A stretch of DNA of 64,000 nucleotides from QHXW01 sp963847515 (GTDB taxonomy: Bacteria; Acidobacteriota; Terriglobia; Bryobacterales; Bryobacteraceae): positions 124,001 through 188,000 of the forward strand of contig CAWKAA010000004.1 of NCBI GenBank assembly GCA_963847515.1, written 5' to 3'. Numbering within the stretch: position 1 is the stretch's first letter; every line of letters starts with the position of its first letter. This document shows positions 36,458-44,129 of the stretch, in pieces. A program made the translations under genes and the position numbers. The notes below the pieces were generated by a model. The model had not been told where the DNA came from. It did no database searches and saw only the letters and a program-made list of their open reading frames with translations.

Positions 36458-37084
36458 TCAAGCGAACGGGCTGCGCTTCAGCGCATACTGCAGAGCTTCC
36501 TCGGGCACGTGGAACTCGCTCACAGCGGTGTTCCCCATGTAACCGAGGTCCTTGATGCCGACCGGGCTGGTGTAATACGCATCGGTCACAAGATTGCGCA
36601 CCCAACTAAAGAAGCGAATGCCCGCTGCATTCTCCGGTGTTCCGTTTTTTTCAAAAGCGATCACGTCAAGCACAGCGGCTTGTTCGTCTGGCTTGGCATC
36701 GACGAAATCGACGGCGTGTTGCTGCTGCATGTGGTGGTCCAGCCACCCAAACCCGCCAGTGAATATCTGGGCGAGTTCCGGACTGTTGTTGGCCATATAG
36801 TCGATCCACTCCGCGGCGTGGGCTTCGAGCGCGCCAGGTGAATGATCATCAGCCGGAATAATGAGATCGGACAGCCTCTGCAAGGTTTTGAACTCGTGCG
36901 CGGTAAAACACTTGGGCTGGTACTCGCCCTTTGGACCCGAGTCCTTTTCCTGTGCTACCACCTCGTGCACATGCTGGGCAACCTGAGCGCTCACCAGGCT
37001 CGCTCCCGGCGCGGCCAGCGCCGCCGATATCCCGATATTGCGCAGCAGCTCGCGCCGCGACACCTGATTCTCAGACATTGCCAT
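36458..37084 (-). CDS. Gluconate 2-dehydrogenase subunit 3-like protein, Tat-exported
   Basis: 208 residues. A twin-arginine signal SRRELLRNIG lies at about residues 9-18. The mature part (FTAHEFKTLQRLSDLIIPADDHSPGALEAHAAEWIDYM, then RFFSWVRNLVTDAYYTSPVGIKDLGYMGN) is the small subunit fold that partners GMC-type membrane dehydrogenases. It is encoded just after the GMC oxidoreductase with a small overlap, in the usual order for these periplasmic sugar or alcohol dehydrogenases. It probably carries the large subunit through the Tat pathway. Confidence 0.87.
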   Translation of the reverse strand: MAMSENQVSRRELLRNIGISAALAAPGASLVSAQVAQHVHEVVAQEKDSGPKGEYQPKCFTAHEFKTLQRLSDLIIPADDHSPGALEAHAAEWIDYMANNSPELAQIFTGGFGWLDHHMQQQHAVDFVDAKPDEQAAVLDVIAFEKNGTPENAAGIRFFSWVRNLVTDAYYTSPVGIKDLGYMGNTAVSEFHVPEEALQYALKRSPFA

Positions 37085-38780
37085 TCCTCATTTCCTCTGC
37101 CAGATGTTCTGCCGTGCGCCAGGCCAGAGCCACAATACTCAGCGTAACGTTCTTGTCTGGATTGCCCAGGAACGGCGCGGCGTCGGCTACAAAGAGATTC
37201 TTCACTTCGTGCGCCTGGGCCCAGCGGTTGAGGGGCCCCCGTTTTGGGTCGTCATGCATGCGCACCGTGCCCGCCTCATGAATGATCTCGCCGCCGATGG
37301 AAACGGCATCCGCGCCGCGCTCCGGAAACTTTCTCGCATTGACCTTTCCGCCCATGGTCTCGATGATTGCGGTGAAGGTATCGTGCATGTGGCGTACCTG
37401 CTTGATCTCGTGCTCGGTCCACCGGAAATGGAAACGCAGCACCGGGATACCCCACTGATCCACGGTCGTTCGGATCGATCTCGCAATATGAATTGGCGTT
37501 GGGAATCATCTCCCCGCGGCCGGAGAAGCCTACCCACGCGCCATACTGCTCGCGGACCTTGGATTTCAGCGCGCTGCCGTATCCTTCGCTGCCGTGGGCA
37601 AATCCGATCTCGGGCATACCGAAACCGCCGCCCACCTCGATGTGGTATCCGCGCGGGAAATCTTTCTTCTTGTCGTCCAGCAGCCACCAGGGAATGTAAA
37701 CGTGCATGCCGCCGATACCATCGCAATTGTGGCGGGGCAGGTTGGCCATGCGCCGGAATGAAACCGGAGAGATCGTAACCCGTGGTATCGGTCAGATTGC
37801 GGCCCACCATGCCGGAGTTATTGGCCAGCCCGTTGGGGAATCGCGTCGATTTCGAATTCAGCAGCAGGCGCGCCGATTCGCAGGCGCTGGCGGCTACTAC
37901 CGCGGCCCGGCAGCGAATCTTCTTTTCCGTGCGCGTGGCTTTATCCACATAAGAAACCGCCGTCACCTGGCCGGCATCGTCAGTGATCAGTTCGCGAGCC
38001 ATCGCCCCGGTAATGATGTCTGAGTTTGCCGGTCTTCATCGCCGGAAAGATCATGGCCTGGCTGGACGTGAACGCCGAGGCCGTATGACAACCGCGCCCG
38101 CATTGTCCGCAATAATGGCAGGCGGCGCGCCCGTGCACTGGCTTGGTCAGCATGGCCATGCGCGAGGGAACGCACGGCATGTTCAGCTTCTGGCAGGCCT
38201 TTTGGATCAGAGTTTCATGTACGCGCGGCGCTATGGGCGGCAGAAACTTTCCGTCCGGCGCCGTCCGCAGCCCTTCTTTCGTGCCGGTGACACCGATAAA
38301 CTCTTCGGCTTTGTCGTAGTAAGGCGACATCTCCTCATACGACACCGGCCAGTCCGTGCCCAGGCCATCGAACGAATAAGGTTTGAAATCGTAATCCGAA
38401 AAGCGCAATGAAATACGCCCGTAGTGATTCGTGCGCCCCCCGATGATCCGCGACCGGAACCACCGGAACTGCGAGTCGGGCGCAACGGTATAGGGCTCGC
38501 CTGGAACGTCCCAGTAGCCGTTGGGTGCGGTGAAATATCCAAAAGGCCACGGAGACTTCCCGAAATATCCCTCTGCATGGGGCCCGGCGCCGCGATGATC
38601 GACCTGGTAAGGCCAGACATGCTCTTTGAAATCCTTTATGGGATTGAGCATGGGCCCGGCTTCCAGGAGCGTGACGTTGATCCCCAGATCCGTCAGAACC
38701 TTCACCACCGTCCCGCCTCCGGCGCCCGACCCAATCACCACTACGTCGTGCACTTCTGGACTGCGCTGGATTTGGAACAT
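37071..38780 (-). CDS. GMC-family FAD oxidoreductase (large subunit), frameshifted
   Basis: From ATG 38780 it begins MFQIQRSPEVHDVVVIGSGAGGGTVVKVL with the FAD dinucleotide-binding GSGAGGG. The first frame continues to CHYCGQCGRGCHTAS near 38000, then breaks. A second frame has KIRCRAAVVAASACESARLLLNS and breaks near 37750. A third frame (YHIEVGGGFGMPE, GWVGFSGRGE-like region) breaks near 37460, and a last frame ends with the catalytic region GGEIIHEAGTVRMHDDP and NLFVADAAPFLGNPDKN. Length, about 570 residues, fits. The Tat subunit next door supports the role. The breaks are probably indels. Confidence 0.8.
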
Positions 38781-38824
38781 TTCATTCCGAATATAACACC
38801 GGGCGGCAGGCCCCGGCCGAACTG

Positions 38825-38830
38825 ATACAA
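38825..38830 (+). promoter_or_regulatory. -10 element of the tmRNA gene
   Basis: TACAAT is nine bases before the mature tmRNA 5' end at 38840, at the distance expected for a stable RNA promoter. The region around 17 bp upstream is GC-rich and gives no good -35. Confidence 0.5.
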
Positions 38831-38839
38831 TGAGACCAG

Positions 38840-39191
38840 GGGGGCGCAACGGATTCGACGGGATTGAATCGTGATGGAGAGGCGTGCCGGGTTCCGAGCT
38901 CCCGTTAAACGATCGGAAAAACACAACTGCCAATACGCAGTTTGCATACGCTGCTTAATTAATTAAGTAGCCGCTCCAGCCGCTGAGCCCGCGCGGCGGT
39001 GAGTGAGCGTCATTTTGCGGGATAGGTCGCAGGCTTCGGTCCGGAGCCGAGGACCGAGATCAATCGGACTAGGAAGCGGCTGTTCTCGCCGGCTCTGACG
39101 GTCGCAACCGAAAAACTCGAACCGGATACGCACGTAGTCTCTTCATTGCGGGCTTTCTCGGACGCGGGTTCAACTCCCGCCGCCTCCACCA
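38840..39191 (+). ncRNA. ssrA: tmRNA (ssrA)
   Basis: The 5' end GGGGGCGCAACGGATTCGAC and the 3' end CGCCTCCACCA are the hallmarks of one-piece tmRNA, with 5'/3' acceptor pairing (GGGGGCG with CGCCTCC, one G-U) and a T-loop GGGTTCAACTCCC near 39167-39180. The CCA is encoded. The tag frame at 38929-38958 reads ANTQFAYAA followed by TAA. tmRNA frees stalled ribosomes together with SmpB and marks the stalled protein for breakdown. It is divergent from the GMC gene. Confidence 0.97.
38929..38958 (+). other. tmRNA proteolysis-tag reading frame (ANTQFAYAA, stop)
   Basis: GCC resume codon, then AAT ACG CAG TTT GCA TAC GCT GCT TAA. The tag ends in Ala-Ala, as needed for ClpXP-type recognition. Confidence 0.9.
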
Positions 39192-39242
39192 CCATATTTT
39201 CGACAGCCTACACACAATATCGCCATTTTGGGTGTAGTGGTG

Positions 39243-39500
39243 CTACACTCCCTCCTCAAGAAACGGATTGCCGCTAGCCTCGAGTTTCGTTCGGTGACTG
39301 GTGCGGTAAACACTATAGGTGGATATGAGGCGATGCACATGATCCGAAAAGGTCAGGTCCGGTGATTGGCTAAGGGAGATGTAGTCGGCGAAGTCCGTTT
39401 CATCAATCAAACGCTGGGTATCGTCGCGTAGCCGGGGCTGAAAGCCAGCGGCCGAAGCCGCCCAGGCGAAGCGTGGGCCTCGTCCCCCAGCATCGAACAA
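39243..39500 (-). CDS. Small hypothetical protein (85 aa), possibly a remnant
   Basis: 85 residues, MFDAGGRGPRFAWAAS to the end GNPFLEEGV. The middle part (LIDETDFADYISLSQSPDLTFSDHVHRLI) has protein-like composition, but there is no recognised domain, signal or metal site. It lies just past the tmRNA in a region of gene fragments, so it may be the tail of a broken gene. Confidence is low. Confidence 0.3.
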   Translation of the reverse strand: MFDAGGRGPRFAWAASAAGFQPRLRDDTQRLIDETDFADYISLSQSPDLTFSDHVHRLISTYSVYRTSHRTKLEASGNPFLEEGV

Positions 39501-39537
39501 CGGTTGAGAAAAGATGGCTCATCGGTTGCTTCGAGAA

Positions 39538-39873
39538 TCAAGGCCCTGTACCTTTGAGCCACTGCAAAATTATTTCAGACGCCCGATCGCTGTGGATTGC
39601 GCCACGACCAAGTCTTGGCGAGTCGGCGAGAGTAACCACCGCTGCACCCAGCATGATGGCGTCCTTGATGATCAGCCGGCCCGCTCCCGAGAGATATGGG
39701 AATCCGTGCGTGGAAGCTCCCAATGCAGGAACCCATGCCTCAGGAGTGGTCACTAAGAATGACAGCGTTGTTAGGGACATCAGGATGAGAAGGAAGCTAC
39801 CCACTGCGGAAACTTGTGGCAGGATGGGATACGCTGCGATCAGCACGCCAATCAGAACGATCACGACCCCCAA
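39538..39873 (-). pseudogene. DUF417 (YkgB/RclC-like) membrane protein, N-terminally truncated
   Basis: About 110 residues match the C-terminal part of DUF417 inner-membrane proteins: VVIVLIGVLIAAYPILPQVSAVGSFLLIL, LSFLVTTPEAWVPALG, GFPYLSGAGRLIIKDAIMLGAAVVTLADS. The family is usually about 190 residues, so the first half is missing. The lost part ends exactly where the formaldehyde dehydrogenase fragment stops. RclC-type proteins are linked to resistance to reactive chlorine and thiol stress in enterobacteria. Confidence 0.75.
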
Positions 39874-40139
39874 CCCAGGTCACCCACGTTCAAGAATTCG
39901 ACGTCTCGACCCTTCTCGATGATCTCGCCAGTGATTTCGTGACCGAGGACCATACCGGTGGGAGCCGTGGTGCGCCCTCGTACCATATGCTGGTCACTGC
40001 CGCAGATGTTGGTGCTAACCAGCTTGAGAATCACGCCATGCTCGCATTTGCGTGAGCCCAGCGCCAACTTAGGAAAGTCAATAGACTGGACTTCCACTCT
40101 TCCCCGTCCTGCGTATACAACTCCGCGATTGCTTGCCAT
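39861..40139 (-). pseudogene. Glutathione-independent formaldehyde dehydrogenase, N-terminal fragment
   Basis: The ATG at 40139 gives MASNRGVVYAGRGRVEVQSI, then NICGSDQHMVRGRT (zinc-ligand Cys and catalytic-site residues) and VLGHEITGEIIEKGRDVEFLNVGDL, a clear FdhA start of zinc-dependent alcohol dehydrogenase type. After about 88 residues the homology ends and a stop follows at 39863-39861. About 300 residues are missing. The fragment is joined to DUF417 sequence in a different frame near 39874. Upstream on the same strand is a GlcG-like gene, a frequent neighbour of fdhA. Confidence 0.8.
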
Positions 40140-40163
40140 ATATGTTCACTCCAAAGAGACAAA

Positions 40164-40559
40164 TTAACAAGCCGTTGCGCCAGCCTCCGCCACCATGTGA
40201 TCCTGCTCGCCGGAGCCGCCGCTGACTCCCAGCGCGCCGACAATCTTTCCATCTCGTTTCAGCGGAATGCCGCCAGCGAAGACCATGACGCGGCCGTGAT
40301 TGGAAACGTGAATTCCGAAGAATTGGCCGCAGGGTTGCGAATGCTGCGCCTGATCCTTGGTTGAGATATCGAACGCGCGGGAGGCAAATGCCTTGTTGAT
40401 CGCTATGTCGATGCTGCCGATCCAGGCCCCATCCATGCGGACATGGGAAATCAGGTTGCCGCCTTCATCAACCACCGCGATGTTCATAGGCTGGCCGATT
40501 TCAATCGCTCTCTTCTCCGCGGCGCCGATAACCTTGCGTGCTTCCTGCAGTGTGGGCAT
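40164..40559 (-). CDS. GlcG/HbpS family (DUF336) heme-binding-like protein
   Basis: I chose ATG 40559, 131 residues. It starts MPTLQEARKVIGAAEKRAIEIG and has the family pattern NIAVVDEGGNLISHVRMDGAWIGSIDIAINKA, then VMVFAGGIPLKRDGKIVGALGVSGGSGEQDHMVAEAG. Members bind heme or small molecules, and the fold is roughly Profilin-like. The longer open frame to 40661 lacks family homology. The gene precedes the fdhA fragment by 24 bp. Confidence 0.85.
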   Translation of the reverse strand: MPTLQEARKVIGAAEKRAIEIGQPMNIAVVDEGGNLISHVRMDGAWIGSIDIAINKAFASRAFDISTKDQAQHSQPCGQFFGIHVSNHGRVMVFAGGIPLKRDGKIVGALGVSGGSGEQDHMVAEAGATAC

Positions 40560-41284
40560 CGAAATCCTCGGTGCTTTACTAGCATTGCAAGTGTCGGTCC
40601 AAACGGATCCGGTATCTTGCGCTGAGTTTGTGACCCGTGCGCACAGGATGCGTGGGTCCACGGTTCTAAATGGCGGGAGACGCTGTTGTGCTCGTTATTT
40701 CTGCTCTGGTTGCTAAGAACAAGACGATCGAAAACGAATATGTGTCGAAATGCGGACTTCGCGTCGGTAAAACCACACTGATCGAACATAGGGGCCACGG
40801 CAAAGGTAGTGTTCACCGTCGGAAGGAATCGCATTCTTTGCATCGGCGAGGTAGGTAGCGAAACGCTGTCACTGTCGTAGAATTTTGACACTCGTCTGAG
40901 CCGACTCGACATACGGACGCTCTCATGTCCGCATTTGGTCTAGTGCGCCCGCCGAGCGCTCCAGTTCTCACTTCATTTTTGCAAACCCTTCCATTCATGA
41001 ACGTGGATCAATGCCACATTCTGTGGGAACAGTGGCACGCGAATTTCTTTTAGCGATTGGCTATTCGTCTTATTACTAGTCAAGCAAGCTCTTCGCGACA
41101 CAACCGGACTGTGACGCAACTTTCCCAAGCCGAGTAAACTGACTTTGCGGCAGGGGGTTCTCGGCGAGATCCGATATCGCTGGTTTTTACGATTCGGTCG
41201 GTGGCATTCGCCCGTATTAAAAAAGAATTCTTTCCACGCGCTACGAGACTTTTAAGTGCGGCGTCTCCAGCCGGCGGTCGCTGG
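40560..41284. other. Non-coding stretch, AT-richer than the flanks
   Basis: No supported gene. The translated frames in this stretch lack protein-like composition. A 12-bp palindrome AAAGAATTCTTT is at 41222-41233. Base composition is visibly less GC-rich than on either side, which may mark acquired DNA or a decayed gene. Confidence 0.5.
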
Positions 41285-41389
41285 TTAACAAGAATCCATC
41301 AACGCGGCCACGGCTCCGGTCGTCAGCAGGGTGCGTTCGACCGGATAAGCCGACTGACGGGTCAGATATAACTGCTCCATCTGATACGT
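41285..41389 (-). pseudogene. C-terminal scrap resembling Gfo/Idh/MocA oxidoreductases
   Basis: A 35-codon tail reads TYQMEQLYLTRQSAYPVERT then LLTTGAVAALMDSC and a stop at 41287-41285. The piece SAYPVERTLLTTG is typical of the C-terminus of oxidoreductases of this family in acidobacteria and planctomycetes. Everything upstream is replaced by the trehalose synthase gene. The assignment is from memory of the motif. Confidence 0.35.
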
Positions 41390-42639
41390 CAGGCCGGTCG
41401 CATGGAACCGCCGTTCATGTATACGACACTCTCGGCCGGATGCTCCAGCGCCAAAATTGTTAGGAGATAGTCTTTCAGATGCCGCGTCACAAGAAAGTTC
41501 TGTTTCACATGCTCATAGCCGTTTTGTCCCATGCGCTCACGCAGCCTTCGGTCTCTGAGTAACTGGCTGATCCGGTTGGCCGCGCCCTCCACGGAATGGA
41601 CCAGGAAGCCGGTTACTCCGTCGATGACCTGCAATTTGATGCCGCCAACGGCGCTGCCGATCACCGGCTTTCGCTTCCACAAAGCTTCGCTTACCGTCAG
41701 GCCAAAGCCTTCCCGAATTGATTTCTGAAGCAGAATCGCGGAGCCACGCACAAGTGCATTGATATCAAGATCGCTGAAGGGAGGAAGAAGCAGCAAATGA
41801 ATATCGGGGTCATGAGCGGCCGCCTCCTGCACCTCGTTGAGCACCTGCTCCCCTTCGGGGTCATCAGGCGCGCCTCCACCTGCAAGCACAAGCTGGCACT
41901 TGTGCCGCTTTCTGACCATCTGATAAGCGGCAATAACGCCCAACGGATCTTTTAGACGATCGAACCGTGAGATCTGTGTGATAACCGGACGATCCGCATC
42001 AATGTGATATTTCTCCAGCACGCTTTCGACAGCCATCTTATCGAGTGGTTTGTTCTTGTCGCTTAAGGGATCGATCGACGGAGCGACTCGATATTGCGGA
42101 ATGGGGAGCTGCTGTGCGAAGTCGGGCATGGAGAAAATAGCCGCATCGTACTGCTCGACATAAGGGCGCAAGAAGTTCCAGACGTCTGGCTGAGGTGTGG
42201 AGACATCGATGTGACAACGCCAGATCCAGCCACGCCCCATTTCCTTCTTTCGTTCTATCAGGCCTGCCGGCTGGGGATCGTGTATGAAAATAACGTCACC
42301 GGTGAGATTGACTTCGCGAAGATTCATCTCAGTGGTGGAGCGAAAGATGCTCAACATCTCTTCCGTAATCTGCTCTGATTTGCCATGTAGGGCGTTGTGA
42401 AAAGCCTTGGTCACGTTGAAAAACGCCTGGTCTCCCTTGATCACATCCCAGCTTACGTCCAGCCCCAGTTCACGGAACAAGGGAATCATGCGTGTGAGAA
42501 TCTCGGCCACACCGCCACCTACCGGAGTTGAATTGATGTGCTGGATTCTACGGCCTCTAACGCGACCCGCAAGGATTCCTAGCTCTTCAATGACACCGGG
42601 CCCAACGATTTCCTGATAATCCGGCAGCTTAGTGTCCAT
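41389..42639 (-). CDS. Trehalose synthase TreT-type glycosyltransferase (GT4)
   Basis: 416 residues. The N-terminal domain has HINSTPVGGGVAEILTRMIPL, IFIHDPQPAGLIERKKEMGRGWIWRCHIDVSTP and YRVAPSIDPLSDKN. The C-terminal GT-B domain has VITQISRFDRLKDPLGVI, LVLAGGGAPDDPEGEQV and SIREGFGLTVSEALWKRKPVIGSAVGGI (the EX7E motif). TreT joins NDP-glucose to glucose to make trehalose. It ends a four-gene operon whose first two genes make trehalose by a different route. Confidence 0.85.
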   Translation of the reverse strand: MDTKLPDYQEIVGPGVIEELGILAGRVRGRRIQHINSTPVGGGVAEILTRMIPLFRELGLDVSWDVIKGDQAFFNVTKAFHNALHGKSEQITEEMLSIFRSTTEMNLREVNLTGDVIFIHDPQPAGLIERKKEMGRGWIWRCHIDVSTPQPDVWNFLRPYVEQYDAAIFSMPDFAQQLPIPQYRVAPSIDPLSDKNKPLDKMAVESVLEKYHIDADRPVITQISRFDRLKDPLGVIAAYQMVRKRHKCQLVLAGGGAPDDPEGEQVLNEVQEAAAHDPDIHLLLLPPFSDLDINALVRGSAILLQKSIREGFGLTVSEALWKRKPVIGSAVGGIKLQVIDGVTGFLVHSVEGAANRISQLLRDRRLRERMGQNGYEHVKQNFLVTRHLKDYLLTILALEHPAESVVYMNGGSMRPA

Positions 42640-42640
42640 A

Positions 42641-43333
42641 TCACTTCGGCCGATGCCTGCGGCCCAGCTTAATGATTTCCGCTTTCAGGTCATCCAGCGT
42701 CATCACGTAGGGGTTCAGTCTGTCAATCGCCTTTGCCAGTCTGGTCTCGCCGAGAGCTTTCAGCCATTGCGAGAAGTCATTGGTGGGGCGTTCCAGACGT
42801 AGACGGGCTTCAAAGAAATGAAAGTGAAGGCACGAATTGGTGACCCGCGCTAGCTGTTCGAAAAACTCGGGAACGTCGTGCGCCACTGCGCCGGTGGGCA
42901 TGATGAAGCTCTTGGCTTCGCAGAAGTGAAACTCGTCTCCGTCCGGAGAGTCGCGGCGGGTGGCACCGTTTTTCAAATGTTCCTCAATCGAAGACATGAT
43001 CACTTCGCGGAGTCCCCGAATAGAAGTGATGGCCAGCAGGTCAATGGCCGCCAGCCGTTCAGCGAGCCGTTCTTCCTGGAGAGCTTGCGAAACCCAGTTG
43101 GCGAATTCATTGTAGAACCTAGGTTTTTTAAAATGATGGACGAGATAGAGATAATGGGTGTGATAAAAAATGGAGGAGCCCGAGACTTCACGCAAATGTC
43201 TCAGCAACTCTCCTAGGTTTCTGGCCTTGCGCCCAGTGAGGCCTACCAACCGCCGCTCAGTGTAGAAGACAAAAGGCGGGAGCTGCTCGCCGGATGCCTT
43301 GACAATTTTATCCGATCTTTCAAGCAGGAACAT
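42641..43333 (-). CDS. DUF5752 family protein
   Basis: 230 residues, with FVFYTERRLVGLTGRKARNLGELLRHLREVSGSSIFYHTHYLYL in the N-terminal half and a C-terminal half rich in aromatic and charged helices (FFEQLARVTNSCLHFHFFEARLRL). The fold and activity are not known. Its place between otsB and treT suggests a trehalose-linked role, perhaps control. It overlaps otsB by 14 bp. Confidence 0.75.
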   Translation of the reverse strand: MFLLERSDKIVKASGEQLPPFVFYTERRLVGLTGRKARNLGELLRHLREVSGSSIFYHTHYLYLVHHFKKPRFYNEFANWVSQALQEERLAERLAAIDLLAITSIRGLREVIMSSIEEHLKNGATRRDSPDGDEFHFCEAKSFIMPTGAVAHDVPEFFEQLARVTNSCLHFHFFEARLRLERPTNDFSQWLKALGETRLAKAIDRLNPYVMTLDDLKAEIIKLGRRHRPK

Positions 43334-44129
43334 GGTCTGCCAACCAAGTCAGAAAATTATGCACGGCGAGAGGATCAGCAACGCAATACCGTGCATAAGT
43401 GGCTGTACAACTGCCCACTCTCACCGTAATTCCATCGGGCAACACGCGGAATGCATCTTCATCCGATTCGTCGTCTCCGAAATAAAAGGACAGAGGTTTG
43501 CCACCTTTGCGCTGGTTGATCCAGGCGGCGGCGCTGCCTTTATCCCAGCCGGTTCGAGGCACCACCTCTATGGCCATCTTGCTTGAAGACGTGCGAAAAG
43601 ATTCCCTGGCCAAAGCTACCGCCGCCTCTACCGCGTCTTCAATCTTGCTGATGTCCCGGGCGGCCGCCAACCGGTAATGAATAGTCGTAGTTAGTCCTTT
43701 GTATTCGACTATTGCACCTTGGATGGGTTGCAGGTCGGCGGCAAGTTTCCTGGAGAGCTGCGCAAGTTCTTCCCGCCGTGTCGCTGCCGTGGGCTCCATG
43801 AACTGCAAGCCGTTACCGCAAATCTCCAGTCCGTGATTTCCGGCATAAACGATGCTCTGCAGGCCAATGCGGTCACGAAGGTCGGAGACGGACCGTCCGC
43901 TGACCATGCTCACCGTAAAGCGATCGTTGGACGAGATCCGGGCAACCTTCTCTCGAGTTTGTTCGTCCAATTTGGCCTCTGCCGGATCCTGTACGAAGGG
44001 CACCAGCGTGCCATCGTAGTCCAAGAAGAGCGAAATCTTGGCTGCCGCCTGGAGGCGTGCTTCGACGTTAGTAAGATCCCGAAGCAGACATTGACACATT
44101 GCTTTCATCCGATGTAGTAGTGAACTCAA
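43320..44129 (-). CDS. otsB: Trehalose-6-phosphate phosphatase
   Basis: 269 residues from the ATG at 44129. Starts at 44108 and 44099 are also possible. HAD-superfamily motifs are present: SLFLDYDGTLVPF, VSMVSGRSVSDL, IVYAGNHGLEI and LSFYFGDDESDEDAFR. It removes phosphate from trehalose-6-phosphate. It overlaps the otsA stop by 62 bp, or less with a later start. Confidence 0.9.
   Translation of the reverse strand: MSSLLHRMKAMCQCLLRDLTNVEARLQAAAKISLFLDYDGTLVPFVQDPAEAKLDEQTREKVARISSNDRFTVSMVSGRSVSDLRDRIGLQSIVYAGNHGLEICGNGLQFMEPTAATRREELAQLSRKLAADLQPIQGAIVEYKGLTTTIHYRLAAARDISKIEDAVEAAVALARESFRTSSSKMAIEVVPRTGWDKGSAAAWINQRKGGKPLSFYFGDDESDEDAFRVLPDGITVRVGSCTATYARYCVADPLAVHNFLTWLADHVPA

Noticed and set aside
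39164..39191. A separate tRNA gene at the T-loop-like GGGTTCAACTCCC.
   Set aside because: It is the tRNA-like 3' end of the tmRNA, with pairing to its 5' end at 38840.
41873..41884. A match to the tmRNA 3' terminal bases (CGCCTCCACC) as a possible attachment site.
   Set aside because: Only about 10 bases match, and they lie inside the TreT gene, where chance is enough.
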